64,000 nt of DNA from Halobacillus salinarum (GTDB lineage Bacteria; Bacillota; Bacilli; Bacillales; Halobacillaceae), in the NCBI RefSeq assembly GCF_022919095.1, contig NZ_CP095073.1:558001-622000 (forward strand), read 5' to 3'. Positions within the stretch are counted from its first letter, which is position 1; the number at the start of each line of letters is the position of its first letter. Shown here piece by piece: positions 7,302 through 15,650 of this stretch. The translations under genes were made by a program, and so were the position numbers. Under the pieces are notes generated by a model. The model saw only the letters and a program-made list of their open reading frames with translations, had not been told where the DNA came from and searched no databases.

Positions 7302-8372
7302 ATGAGCAATTTCGACCTAACCATTCATGAATCTGACCATAAAAAACCGAAGCCGCAGACAGACCAGATCGCATTTGGAAGAACGTTTACGGATCACATG
7401 TTTATGATGGACTATGATACGGGGAAGGGCTGGCATGATCCTCGCATCGTCCCTTATGAACCTGTCACGTTAGATCCTGCTTCCATGATCTTTCACTATG
7501 GCCAGACGGTATTTGAAGGATTGAAAGCTTACCGGACGGCAGATGACCGCATCCTGTTGTTCCGCCCGGAGAAAAATTTGCAAAGACTCAATCAATCAAG
7601 TGATCGTCTAAGCATTCCGCCGATTGATGAAGAGGAAGTGATGGGGTATTTAAAAGAGTTAGTTAAACTCGAACGCGAGTGGGTGCCGGAAACGGACGGC
7701 ACATCGTTATACATACGGCCGTTTATTATCGCAACGGAGCCGAGCCTCGCCGTAGCCCCGTCCAAAACCTATATCTTTATGATTATCCTGTCACCTGTAG
7801 GATCTTATTTTCCCGGTGGCATTCATCCCGTCCAGATTAACGTCGAGGATCAATTCACCCGTGCTGTCAAAGGGGGAACAGGGATGGCTAAGACCGCAGG
7901 AAATTATTCCTCCGGTTATCAAGCGCAGGCGAAGGCGAGCGAAACAGGAAATGCTGATGTCCTTTGGCTGGACGGCATTGAAAAGCGGTACATTGAAGAA
8001 GTGGGCAGCATGAATATTTTCTTTAAAATCGACGGAGAAGTCGTGACACCGGCGTTAAACGGCAGTATTTTAAAGGGGATTACCCGAACGTCGATCCTCG
8101 AAGTGCTGAACGATTGGGGAGTTCCAGTGGTTGAGAGGAAGATTGCCATTGATGAGCTGTACGAAGCCTATCAGGCAGGAAAAGTCGAAGAAGCCTTTGG
8201 CACAGGGACCGCTGCCGTCATCTCCCCAGTCGGCGAGCTGAACTGGCAGGGGAAACAAATGGTGATCAACAACCGCGAGATTGGACCGCTCTCCCAGGAG
8301 CTTTATGACACCATCACCGGTATTCAACGGGGGAATCGAGAAGATGCGTACGGCTGGACTATAGAATTATAA
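7302..8372 (+). CDS. ilvE: Branched-chain amino acid aminotransferase
   Basis: A 356-residue fold-type IV PLP enzyme, the same length as B. subtilis YbgE/IlvE. It transfers the amino group between glutamate and the keto acids of valine, leucine and isoleucine in the cytoplasm. Landmarks are HYGQTVFEGLKAYR near residue 65, GTGMAKTAGNYSSGYQAQ containing the PLP lysine (about residue 196), EEVGSMNIFF, and GTGTAAVISPVG near residue 300. ATG 7302 follows AAAGGAG at a normal distance. It is monocistronic, with a strong terminator at 8378-8415 and an unusual inverted repeat in its leader. Assignment is secure. Confidence 0.95.
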   Translation: MSNFDLTIHESDHKKPKPQTDQIAFGRTFTDHMFMMDYDTGKGWHDPRIVPYEPVTLDPASMIFHYGQTVFEGLKAYRTADDRILLFRPEKNLQRLNQSSDRLSIPPIDEEEVMGYLKELVKLEREWVPETDGTSLYIRPFIIATEPSLAVAPSKTYIFMIILSPVGSYFPGGIHPVQINVEDQFTRAVKGGTGMAKTAGNYSSGYQAQAKASETGNADVLWLDGIEKRYIEEVGSMNIFFKIDGEVVTPALNGSILKGITRTSILEVLNDWGVPVVERKIAIDELYEAYQAGKVEEAFGTGTAAVISPVGELNWQGKQMVINNREIGPLSQELYDTITGIQRGNREDAYGWTIEL

Positions 8373-8377
8373 TAATG

Positions 8378-8415
8378 AAAGGCACCTGACTGCTGCGTGA
8401 AGTCAGGTGCCTTTT
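8378..8415 (+). terminator. ilvE terminator
   Basis: Perfect 14-bp stem AAAGGCACCTGACT / AGTCAGGTGCCTTT (8378-8391/8401-8414) followed by T residues. Confidence 0.9.
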
Positions 8416-8534
8416 CTATTTGCATGCCAGCTGATGCCCTTATGTTTACAGCTTCGTTTAAGCTGTCTTAACGACCAGGAAAAGCTCTTTTTTATGTTAA
8501 AAATTTATCAAAGGTAAACTTTTTCTATTATTAG

Positions 8535-8625
8535 AACTCGAACAAAGGCAGTGCAGCTTGGTGTACTCTCTGCCTGGGTGCTGGCCAATCGGCATCCTTT
8601 GACATCATCAATCGTTGTTCGAGTT
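8535..8625. ncRNA. Candidate structured RNA with a three-way junction
   Basis: P1 pairs AACTCGAACAA (8535-8545) with TTGTTCGAGTT (8615-8625). P2 pairs AGGCAG (8546-8551) with CTGCCT (8570-8575). P3 pairs GGGTGC (8576-8581) with GCATCC (8592-8597) with one G-U. P1, P2 and P3 abut with no linker bases, leaving a 17-base single-stranded joiner before the P1 return strand. It sits in the 350-base gap before the aldo/keto reductase gene. I do not recognise a known riboswitch class. Strand is undetermined because all stems work on either strand apart from the wobble. Confidence 0.35.
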
Positions 8626-8719
8626 TTATCCCGAAATTTTCCAAAAGGATTAAAGGAGTCCTGCGCTTGGATATCGAAATAAGTAAAAGTAGAGCGAGGA
8701 ATAGAAAGGTGGTTCAATA

Positions 8720-9703
8720 GTGAAGTACAACCCATTAGGAAGTACGGATTTGTCCATTAGCGAATTGAGCTTCGGCACTTGGGCGATCGGCGGAAGCTGG
8801 GGACAAACCAATGATACCGAAGCACTGAAGGCGATTGAGAAGGCCATCGATCATGGTGTTAATTTTTTTGATACAGCCGATGTTTATGGAGCAGGACACA
8901 GCGAGGAACTGCTCGCAAAAGCTACCAAAGGCAGGGAATCGGACATCCACATTGCCACGAAGTTCTGCCGCCAGGGGGATATTCACGATCCAGCCAACTA
9001 CTCGATGGAACAGGTTTCCTCTTATTTAGAAGACAGCTTACGGAGACTGAACAGGGACCAGGTCGACCTTTACCAGATCCATTGTCCTCCGTTTGAAATT
9101 ATGAAGGATGGCTCCGTATTTGATGTGCTCGAAAAACTGAAGCAAGACGGCAAGATCCGTTATTACGGGGTCAGCGTTGAAACGGTGGAGGAAGGCTTGT
9201 ATGTGTTAGAAAACTCTAATGCCAGTGCGCTGCAGGTCATTTTCAATATTTTCCGCCAGAAGCCGATGGAACAATTGTTTCCAAAAGCGTTGGAAAAACA
9301 GGCAGGTGTTCTTGCCCGTGTTCCGCTTGCGAGCGGCTTGTTAACGGGGAAATTCAATAAGGACCATACGTTTGAAGAAGACGATCACCGCAGCTTTAAC
9401 CAGAACGGCGAGGCGTTTAATGTCGGCGAGACGTTTGCCGGATTGGAATTCAACAAAGGCGTTGAACTGAGCCGCGAGCTTGAATGGATTGCTGTCGGCC
9501 GAGGCAACATGACGCAGGCTTCCATCCGCTGGATTCTCCAGCAAGAAGCCGTGACCAGTGCGATTCCTGGTTTCCGCAACGTCAGCCAGGTGGAAGACAA
9601 CCTTCAAGCATTAGAAGTGAAACCATTTACGGATAAAGAACTAGCAGATTTAAAAAGCTTTTACAAAGAGGAAGTACACGACTATATCCGTGGAGTTTAT
9701 TAA
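8720..9703 (+). CDS. Aldo/keto reductase
   Basis: A 327-residue NAD(P)H-dependent oxidoreductase of the AKR superfamily with a TIM-barrel fold. The four catalytic residues are visible: Asp51 and Tyr56 in FFDTADVYG, Lys81 in IATKF and His121 in YQIHCPP. The C-terminal NADP-binding stretch is QASIRWILQQEAVTSAIPGFRNVSQVEDN. It resembles the YhdN / YqkF / IolS group of Bacillus reductases. The natural substrate, an aldehyde or ketone, cannot be told. GTG 8720 follows AAAGGTGG. It is a single gene ended by a terminator at 9711-9742 and preceded by the possible structured RNA. Confidence 0.88.
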   Translation: MKYNPLGSTDLSISELSFGTWAIGGSWGQTNDTEALKAIEKAIDHGVNFFDTADVYGAGHSEELLAKATKGRESDIHIATKFCRQGDIHDPANYSMEQVSSYLEDSLRRLNRDQVDLYQIHCPPFEIMKDGSVFDVLEKLKQDGKIRYYGVSVETVEEGLYVLENSNASALQVIFNIFRQKPMEQLFPKALEKQAGVLARVPLASGLLTGKFNKDHTFEEDDHRSFNQNGEAFNVGETFAGLEFNKGVELSRELEWIAVGRGNMTQASIRWILQQEAVTSAIPGFRNVSQVEDNLQALEVKPFTDKELADLKSFYKEEVHDYIRGVY

Positions 9704-9710
9704 TAGGAAA

Positions 9711-9742
9711 AGGGCAGCCTGGAAAAATGGCTGCCCTTCTTT
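9711..9742 (+). terminator. Aldo/keto reductase terminator
   Basis: AGGGCAGCC (9711-9719) / GGCTGCCCT (9729-9737) with a short T-rich tail. Also lies downstream of the convergent VOC gene. Confidence 0.75.
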
Positions 9743-9760
9743 ACTAATCTGCTTGCAGCA

Positions 9761-10129
9761 TTACGGCACATTTACTTCACTCATCAAAGCATGGGTATTA
9801 TCCTCAGAATCATAAAAGAAAGCCATCCACGTTTCCGTTTGCTCCATTTTGGCAATCCGGTGCGGTTCTCCGGTAAAGAAGACACCTTTCGCCTTTAAAT
9901 CCTCATAAGCCTGTTGAATATGGTCCACTTGAAAATAGATGACCGAGCTTGCGTGGTTGAACATTTCCCGCTCCGGCAGTGTGAGCAGCAGCCGGACGCC
10001 CCGGCAGTTGAAAAATGCCATGTTGTCCGTGCGAAACAGCAGTTCAAGCTCCAAATGGTTCTGATAAAATTGCACCGCCCTGTCGAGGTCACTGACTGGG
10101 ATGCCGATCTGGCCGATTTTTTCAATCAT
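9761..10129 (-). CDS. VOC-superfamily (glyoxalase/dioxygenase-fold) protein
   Basis: A 122-residue protein with the paired beta-alpha-beta-beta-beta modules of the vicinal oxygen chelate fold. It opens IGQIGIPVSDLDRAVQFYQNHLELELL, has VIYFQVDHIQQAYEDLKAKGVFF in the middle and ends WMAFFYDSEDNTHALMSEV. Possible metal ligands are His in the central VDHI and Glu in the last strand. The family includes glyoxalases, extradiol dioxygenases and antibiotic-binding proteins, so reaction and substrate are open. It is transcribed convergently with the aldo/keto reductase. Confidence 0.8.
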   Translation of the reverse strand: MIEKIGQIGIPVSDLDRAVQFYQNHLELELLFRTDNMAFFNCRGVRLLLTLPEREMFNHASSVIYFQVDHIQQAYEDLKAKGVFFTGEPHRIAKMEQTETWMAFFYDSEDNTHALMSEVNVP

Positions 10130-10240
10130 GTTTCATTTCCCCTTTCTGTTTTTAGTGTACCAAGGTTTGTTGAGGCATTCTTTTCCATTCTCACTTTTTT
10201 TCTATACGTAAGCGGCGGGATCCCTATGTGCTGTTTAAAA

Positions 10241-10295
10241 ACTTTTGTCTCTTAGTACCTCTCTATATAGGAGAGGCCAAGGGAGAAGTTTTTTT
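10241..10295. terminator. Long imperfect hairpin with T run
   Basis: Centre CCTCTC (10259-10264) / GGAGAGG (10270-10276) extends outward by partial pairing to ACTT...AAGT, followed by seven T (10289-10295) and preceded by an A run. No plus-strand gene precedes it, so it may be the edge of a decayed mobile element rather than a working terminator. Confidence 0.4.
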
Positions 10296-10309
10296 AAAGC
10301 GTAAGACTT

Positions 10310-10424
10310 AAGGAGCAAGAACCCTGACACTCCTGTGGAAGAACGAGTGACCGGGATCACCGAGCATGGGGTTCGCGAGGAAGCTCGGGTGATCGTCCAC
10401 GGAAAGGGAAGGGTTCATGCTCCT
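10310..10424 (+). repeat. Dispersed palindromic element, copy 2
   Basis: Near-identical along its length to 3798-3914, with the same AAGGAGC start and GCTCCT end and the same orientation. It is the main content of the gap between the VOC gene and the sigma-54 activator. The rest of that gap is AT-rich with no open frame I can support. Confidence 0.8.
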
Positions 10425-10634
10425 GTTCGCAGGAAATATTTTGATTTGTCGGCTTTTTTTACTCCTTTTGCCAAACATATTTTAGTCTATTATAACGAAG
10501 ACACTAAAAAAATCCTCAGGAAAACGATAAAATAGAAAGCAGCGATCTATTTTAATCATGAAAGATTGGAAAAACTTCAACTATCCGTATTTTTGAAACC
10601 GTTATCAAATGAATAATATCAGGAGCGTGGACGC

Positions 10635-11999
10635 ATGCACTCTTTACTAGAAAACCATCGTCATGATTTGTTTAACACCTTTTTCGAAAGCCGTAACTTC
10701 TGTATCGTCATCGTCGATCATGAAGGGGTGGTTTCGTTTATGAATGAAAGCTACTGTGAGTTTCTTCACTTGGAAAGAGCCAGGATCATCGGCAAGCATG
10801 TGACAGATGTTATCGAAAATACCCGGATGCACCTTGTCGTCGAATCCGGGAAAGAAGAGATTGCTGATCTGCAGTTTATCCGCGGAAGCTATATGATCGC
10901 GAACCGTATTCCACTGCGTTCTGAGGGAAAAGTGATCGGCGCGATTGGCATGGTGCTGTTCAGGGATACCGAAGAATGGATGAAGATGAACAGCCACATT
11001 AAAGAGCTTCTCGCTGAGTTAAAAGCCTACCGCAGTCAGCTCGAACAAAAGAACGGTGCCGTTTATTCGCTCCATCATATTATCAGCCGTTCTCCTTTAG
11101 TCGAGCAGCTGAAGGACAAAGTGAAAAAAGTAGCCCCCGGGGATGCCTCTGTGCTTTTAAGAGGAGAAAGCGGAACGGGGAAGGAATTGTTTGCACACAG
11201 CATTCATCAGCTGAGTGAGAGGAGTACAGGGCCGTTTGTGAAAGTGAATTGTGCTGCCATTCCGGAACACTTGCTCGAATCCGAGCTGTTTGGCTATCAG
11301 GAAGGGGCGTTCACAGGAGCGAAACGGGGCGGAAAGCCTGGAAAATTCCAGCTGGCCGACGGAGGGACGTTGTTTTTGGATGAAATTGGCGACATGCCGG
11401 TCAACGCACAGGTCAAAATCCTCCGCGTCCTTCAGGAAGGAGAAGTAGAAGCAGTAGGAGCAGTGAAACCCCGGAAAATCGATGTCCGGATCATCGCTTC
11501 TACCCATCAGCCGCTCGAAGAATTGATTGCTGCACAAAAATTCCGGGAAGACCTTTTTTACCGGATCAATGTCGTGCAATTTCACATTCCCCCTCTAAGG
11601 GAGCGGGTGGAAGATGTTCGTTTGCTGTCCAAAGCGCTGCTTCATAAGCTCACCGGCCAAATCGGGAAACGCGTGACTGATTTTCATGAAGACGTGTACG
11701 AATGCTTTCGGCAGTATCATTGGCCGGGGAATGTGAGGGAACTTGAGAATGTCGTCGAGTCCTCGATTCACCTGACGAGCGGGGAAATGATTGCCATGGA
11801 AGACCTGCCTGAGCGCTTGCAGCCGCATTCCTATATCGGGAACGAAGGGTTTAGTTTGAAGGAAGTGTTGGAACGGACAGAAAAACAGGCCATTGAACGT
11901 GCCCTGTTAAAAGCAGATGGAGATAAGGTCGAAGCGGCAGGATTGCTGCAAATCGGGAAATCCAGTTTATATGACAAAGCTAAAAAGTACGGGTTGTAA
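10635..11999 (+). CDS. Sigma-54-dependent activator (PAS-AAA-Fis HTH)
   Basis: A 454-residue enhancer-binding protein. A PAS-like sensor domain covers about residues 10-115 ([20 protein letters not shown]). The AAA+ domain has Walker A GESGTGKE at 177-184, the sigma-54 contact loop GAFTGA at 224-229 and Walker [13 protein letters not shown] at 243-254. A Fis-type helix-turn-helix ends the protein ([20 protein letters not shown]). All motifs needed for ATP-driven opening of sigma-54 promoters are intact. It lies directly upstream of, and co-oriented with, the hydroxybutyrate operon, which has a -24/-12 promoter and three dyads between the two. It is therefore almost certainly that operon's activator. 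The PAS ligand is unknown; acetoacetate or 3-hydroxybutyrate is a guess. Confidence 0.92.
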   Translation: MHSLLENHRHDLFNTFFESRNFCIVIVDHEGVVSFMNESYCEFLHLERARIIGKHVTDVIENTRMHLVVESGKEEIADLQFIRGSYMIANRIPLRSEGKVIGAIGMVLFRDTEEWMKMNSHIKELLAELKAYRSQLEQKNGAVYSLHHIISRSPLVEQLKDKVKKVAPGDASVLLRGESGTGKELFAHSIHQLSERSTGPFVKVNCAAIPEHLLESELFGYQEGAFTGAKRGGKPGKFQLADGGTLFLDEIGDMPVNAQVKILRVLQEGEVEAVGAVKPRKIDVRIIASTHQPLEELIAAQKFREDLFYRINVVQFHIPPLRERVEDVRLLSKALLHKLTGQIGKRVTDFHEDVYECFRQYHWPGNVRELENVVESSIHLTSGEMIAMEDLPERLQPHSYIGNEGFSLKEVLERTEKQAIERALLKADGDKVEAAGLLQIGKSSLYDKAKKYGL

Positions 12000-12004
12000 G
12001 GCCG

Positions 12005-12120
12005 TTCCAGAATTCCGGAAAGTCATTCCGAGAAATTGGAATGGCTCTTTTTCTGCTCTGTTTGTAAGGGTTTACACAAAAATAAGAAAGCGCTTTTATC
12101 AATTTTCCGCAAATTCGGAA
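12005..12120 (+). promoter_or_regulatory. Three enhancer-like dyads for the sigma-54 activator, with a cre-like site
   Basis: Three 16-bp sites fit TTCCR-N6-YGGAA: 12005-12020, 12026-12041 and 12105-12120 (the last, TTCCGCAAATTCGGAA, keeps both outer arms perfectly). The first two start 21 bp apart, two helical turns, on the same face. Their centres are about 88, 167 and 188 bases upstream of the expected start point, typical for upstream activating sequences. The second site also overlaps a hairpin with a T tail that may terminate the activator gene. A cre-like sequence (AGAAAGCGCTTTTA, 12085-12098) lies between sites two and three. Confidence 0.7.
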
Positions 12121-12173
12121 TTTTTCCTGCAGGTACAGATGGCAAAACCTGCTGATATCAAGATTTTTAAAGT

Positions 12174-12190
12174 TGGCACGAATCTTGCAT
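12174..12190 (+). promoter_or_regulatory. Sigma-54 (-24/-12) promoter
   Basis: TGGCAC (12174-12179), five bases, TTGCAT (12185-12190): a full match to the sigma-54 consensus TGGCAC-N5-TTGCA/T. It drives the CoA-transferase operon starting at 12219. The GG and GC cores are at 12175-12176 and 12187-12188. Confidence 0.93.
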
Positions 12191-12218
12191 GTAGTACACA
12201 TGAAGGGAGTGTGAAGAA

Positions 12219-12917
12219 ATGAAAACAGTTTATTCATCATTTCAAGATGCAGTAGAAGAGATCCACGATCATGCAACGCTGATGGTCGGAGGGTTTGGTT
12301 TAGTAGGAATTCCGGAAAATTTAATTCTCGCTTTAGTAGAATCCAAGGTTAAGCACTTAACGGTCATCTCCAATAATTGCGGTGTCGATGACTGGGGTCT
12401 CGGACTGCTGCTGAAAAATAAACAAATCGATAAAATGATCGGTTCTTATGTCGGGGAAAATAAAGAATTTGAGCGCCAGGTGTTAGCTGGAGAATTAGAG
12501 GTGGAGCTCACGCCGCAAGGGACGCTTGCCGAAAGAATACGGGCAGGTGGGGCTGGAATCCCTGCTTTTTATACACCGGCTGGCGTTGGGACACCGATTG
12601 CAGAAGGAAAAGAAGTACGAACCTTTGACGGAAAAGAGTACTTGCTCCAGACCGGATTGCGAGCCGACTTCAGTTTAATCAGGGCGGAGAAGGGCGACCC
12701 ATTTGGCAATCTCACCTTTAACAAAACCGCTCGTAATTTTAACCCAATGATGGCCGCTGCCGGCAAGGTAACGATTGCGGAAGTGGAGCACTTCGTAAAA
12801 GCTGGAGAGCTTGAAGCAGACCAGGTTCATACGCCGGGCATCTATGTTCAGGGATTGATTGAAGGCCAGCAGGAAAAACGAATCGAACGGCTGACGGTAG
12901 CAGCCAGTACGAACTAG
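12219..12917 (+). CDS. scoA: 3-oxoacid CoA-transferase subunit A
   Basis: A 232-residue subunit of a type I CoA transferase. It begins with the conserved ATLMVGGFGLVGIPENLI region and contains LTVISNNCGVDDWGLGLLL and the KEYLLQTGLRADFSLIRA segment. With ScoB it moves CoA from succinyl-CoA (or acetyl-CoA) to acetoacetate, giving acetoacetyl-CoA in the cytoplasm. It is the first gene of the sigma-54 operon, with GAAGGGAG before ATG 12219, and sits 11 bases before scoB. B. subtilis has the same set of functions in its yxjC-scoAB-yxjF region, though without this regulator arrangement as far as I recall. Confidence 0.93.
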   Translation: MKTVYSSFQDAVEEIHDHATLMVGGFGLVGIPENLILALVESKVKHLTVISNNCGVDDWGLGLLLKNKQIDKMIGSYVGENKEFERQVLAGELEVELTPQGTLAERIRAGGAGIPAFYTPAGVGTPIAEGKEVRTFDGKEYLLQTGLRADFSLIRAEKGDPFGNLTFNKTARNFNPMMAAAGKVTIAEVEHFVKAGELEADQVHTPGIYVQGLIEGQQEKRIERLTVAASTN

Positions 12918-12928
12918 GAGGGAATCAC

Positions 12929-13603
12929 ATGGCAGTACATATGGATAAAGCAGCAGTAAGGGAAATGATCGCAAGGAGAGCTGAGCGGGAAATTGAAAGC
13001 GGTTTCTATGTCAATCTAGGCATCGGAATGCCAACGATGGTGGCGAATTATATTCAAGCTGACAAACAGGTCGTGCTGCAGTCGGAAAACGGCTTGCTTG
13101 GGATCGGTAAGTTTCCTGAAGAAGCGGAAGTGGATCCTGATTTAATTAATGCCGGCAAAGAAACGGTAACGGCAGCTCTTGGGTCTTCATACTGCAGCAG
13201 TGCAGAATCATTTGCGATGATCCGCGGCGGACATTTGGATTTGGCGATTCTCGGAGGCATGGAGGTGTCTGAGCGAGGCGACTTGGCCAATTGGATGATC
13301 CCGGGAAAAATGATTAAAGGCATGGGCGGTGCGATGGATATCGTTCATGGCGCGAAGAAAATCGTGATTATCATGGACCACGTGAACAAGCATGGCGAGC
13401 CGAAGATTCTAAAAGAATGCCGCCTGCCGCTGACCGGAAAACAGATTGTCAACCGTATCATTACAGATCGGGCCGTCATGGACGTCACGGACGAAGGACT
13501 CGTTCTCGTTGAAGTGATGAATGGCTGGACCATTGAAGAAATTAAGGACTCGACAGAAGCTGATCTGAAGGTTGACCCGGCGTTGTACGAACAAGCGCGT
13601 TAA
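12929..13603 (+). CDS. scoB: 3-oxoacid CoA-transferase subunit B
   Basis: A 224-residue partner of ScoA. It carries the catalytic glutamate at residue 53 in QSENGLLGIG, which forms the glutamyl-CoA thioester. Other family marks are NLGIGMPTMVANYI near the start and the RGGHLDLAILGGMEVS and GKMIKGMGGAMDIVHGAKK blocks. The start is ATG 12929 after AGGAGG; the gap from scoA is 11 bases, so the two are translated together. It supplies the active-site residue of the heteromeric enzyme. Confidence 0.93.
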   Translation: MAVHMDKAAVREMIARRAEREIESGFYVNLGIGMPTMVANYIQADKQVVLQSENGLLGIGKFPEEAEVDPDLINAGKETVTAALGSSYCSSAESFAMIRGGHLDLAILGGMEVSERGDLANWMIPGKMIKGMGGAMDIVHGAKKIVIIMDHVNKHGEPKILKECRLPLTGKQIVNRIITDRAVMDVTDEGLVLVEVMNGWTIEEIKDSTEADLKVDPALYEQAR

Positions 13604-13633
13604 CGAGGAAAAAGAGAAGGAGGAACATCGAGA

Positions 13634-14410
13634 ATGGTAGAGAATCAAGTGGTTTTTATTACAGGGGCAGCAAGTGGGATTGGGTACGAGATCGGAACCG
13701 AATTTGCGAAGCAGGGAGCTAAAGTGGCTTTCACGGATCTCAATGAAGAAAAAGTGAAGGAGGCTGCCCGTAAGCTGGAACAAGAGGGGCATGACTGTAT
13801 CGGGATCAAGTGCGATGTCACGAAGGAAGAAGAGCTGAAACAGTCGATTGATCAGACGGTGGAGCACTACGGGAGGCTTGATGTACTGATTAACAACGCG
13901 GGTTTGCAGCATGTGGCAGCCATTGAAGAATTCCCAACAGAGAAATTTGAGCTGATCACGAAGGTCATGCTGGTGGCCCCGTTTATGGCGATCAAGCATG
14001 CGTTTCCGATTATGAAAAAACAAGGCTCCGGCCGAATCATTAACATGGCTTCGATTAATGGGTTAATCGGTTTTGCCGGCAAGGCCGCCTACAACAGCGC
14101 GAAGCATGGCGTGATCGGCTTAACAAAAGTAGCCGCTCTTGAAGGGGCGGAAGCAGGGATTACCGTGAACGCGTTGTGCCCTGGCTATGTGGATACACCG
14201 CTCGTGAGAAATCAGCTTGAGGACCTGGCGGAAAACCGCGGCGTATCGATGGAAAAGGTGCTGGAACAGGTGATCTACCCATTAGTTCCCCAAAAGCGTC
14301 TGTTAACGGTACAGGAAATTGCGGATTACACGATGTTTTTAGCGAGCGGCAAAGCTCGCGGCGTCACAGGGCAGGCGGTCGTGCTTGATGGCGGCTATAC
14401 AGCCCAATAA
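13634..14410 (+). CDS. 3-hydroxybutyrate dehydrogenase (SDR family)
   Basis: A 258-residue classical short-chain dehydrogenase: TGAASGIG nucleotide-binding motif at 10-17, NNAG at 87-90, and catalytic Ser140, Tyr153 and Lys157 (MASINGLIGFAGKAAYNSAKHG). The long C-terminal loop with LCPGYVDTPLVRNQL matches 3-hydroxybutyrate dehydrogenases such as B. subtilis YxjF. It oxidises D-3-hydroxybutyrate to acetoacetate with NAD+. Its position between CoA transferase and thiolase supports this substrate: the product feeds ScoAB directly. It could also serve recycling of stored polyhydroxybutyrate. Confidence 0.88.
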   Translation: MVENQVVFITGAASGIGYEIGTEFAKQGAKVAFTDLNEEKVKEAARKLEQEGHDCIGIKCDVTKEEELKQSIDQTVEHYGRLDVLINNAGLQHVAAIEEFPTEKFELITKVMLVAPFMAIKHAFPIMKKQGSGRIINMASINGLIGFAGKAAYNSAKHGVIGLTKVAALEGAEAGITVNALCPGYVDTPLVRNQLEDLAENRGVSMEKVLEQVIYPLVPQKRLLTVQEIADYTMFLASGKARGVTGQAVVLDGGYTAQ

Positions 14411-14424
14411 TTGAAGGAGGGACA

Positions 14425-15618
14425 ATGATGAAACCTGTCTATATTATAGAAGGCGCGCGTACACCGTTTGGAAGCTTTGGCGGCCGTTTGAAGGACGTGT
14501 CCCCTACCAACCTCGGTGTAACAGCGAGCAAGGAAGCGATAAAAAGAAGCGGCATCGATCCAGAGCAGATTGATCTATCGGTGATCGGCAATGTGATTCA
14601 TTCTTCCAAGAACGCCCCGTACCTCGCCAGACATATTGCTCTTAAGTCAGGGTTAACACAAAATGCCCCGTCTTTAGCAGTCAATCGCCTGTGCGGTTCA
14701 GGGTTGCAATCGGTCGTATCTGCAGCACAGTCGATTGTGCTTGGAGAAGGGGAAACCGCCCTTGCCGGCGGAGTAGACAGTATGAGCCTTGCTCCGTATG
14801 CGCTTCGGGGCAGCCGTTTTGGCACGAAGCTCGGGAGTCCTCAAGTCGATGATATGCTCTGGGCAGCTTTAACCGATGAATACATCGGCTGCGGCATGGG
14901 TGTGACCGCTGAGAATCTGGCAGAAAAACATCACATCTCCCGGGAAGAGCAGGATCAGTATGCGGCATTCAGTCACCAACGAGCAAGTGAGGCGCGCCGT
15001 TCAGGTAAGTTTGACGAAGAAATTGCTCCCGTTGAAGTGAAAACGAGAAAAGGCACAGAAATGGTGGCTGCTGATGAACATATCCGCGAAGATACAACCG
15101 GAGAAGTTCTCTCAAAGCTGAAGCCTGCTTTTAAGAAGGAAGGAACGGTAACAGGAGGCAATGCCAGTGGCATTAACGACGGGGCGGGAGCGGTCGTCCT
15201 CGCTGGAGAAGATGCCGTAACGAACCTGTCTTTGAAACCGTTGTCAAAAATCATCTCCTGGGGTGTTGCCGGGGTTGATCCTTCTTACATGGGCATTGGC
15301 CCTGTACCCGCCATGAAAATGGCGCTAGAGAAAGCAGCGCTTACGATCGAGGACATGAGTGTCATTGAAGTCAACGAAGCCTTTGCGGCCCAGTATCTGG
15401 CTGTGGAAAAAGAAATGGGGCTTGACCGCTCGAAAGTCAACGTCAATGGCGGTGCCATCGCGCTCGGGCATCCGGTCGGTGCGAGTGGTACCCGTGTGCT
15501 TTATACGATGATGAAAGAACTCACACGCAGAAATGAACGATACGGCATCGCATCTCTTTGTATCGGTGGTGGCCAGGGAATTGCCATGATTGTGGAAAAT
15601 GTTCAAATGAATCAGTAA
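14425..15618 (+). CDS. Acetyl-CoA acetyltransferase (thiolase)
   Basis: A 397-residue degradative/biosynthetic thiolase. The acylated Cys90 lies in NRLCGSGLQS. The active-site His is in GGAIALGHPVGASG and the second Cys is in SLCIGGGQG near the C-terminus. It cleaves acetoacetyl-CoA with CoA into two acetyl-CoA, the last step of the pathway encoded by this operon. Two ATG codons (14425, 14428) follow GAAGGAGG; either could be used. It is co-transcribed with the dehydrogenase 15 bases upstream. Confidence 0.93.
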   Translation: MMKPVYIIEGARTPFGSFGGRLKDVSPTNLGVTASKEAIKRSGIDPEQIDLSVIGNVIHSSKNAPYLARHIALKSGLTQNAPSLAVNRLCGSGLQSVVSAAQSIVLGEGETALAGGVDSMSLAPYALRGSRFGTKLGSPQVDDMLWAALTDEYIGCGMGVTAENLAEKHHISREEQDQYAAFSHQRASEARRSGKFDEEIAPVEVKTRKGTEMVAADEHIREDTTGEVLSKLKPAFKKEGTVTGGNASGINDGAGAVVLAGEDAVTNLSLKPLSKIISWGVAGVDPSYMGIGPVPAMKMALEKAALTIEDMSVIEVNEAFAAQYLAVEKEMGLDRSKVNVNGGAIALGHPVGASGTRVLYTMMKELTRRNERYGIASLCIGGGQGIAMIVENVQMNQ

Positions 15619-15650
15619 GAATCTAATGATTAGAAATTGGGGGGAGTAAC

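Noticed and set aside
13372-13388. Second parS site around CCACGTGAAC
   Set aside because: Only the CACGTGAA core matches; the left arm lacks TGTT and the right arm lacks AACA, and it is ordinary coding sequence of scoB.
14934-14948. Noc-binding site (ATTTCCCGGGAAAT-like)
   Set aside because: Only the CTCCCGGGAAG centre resembles it; the flanking bases do not fit and it is coding sequence of the thiolase.
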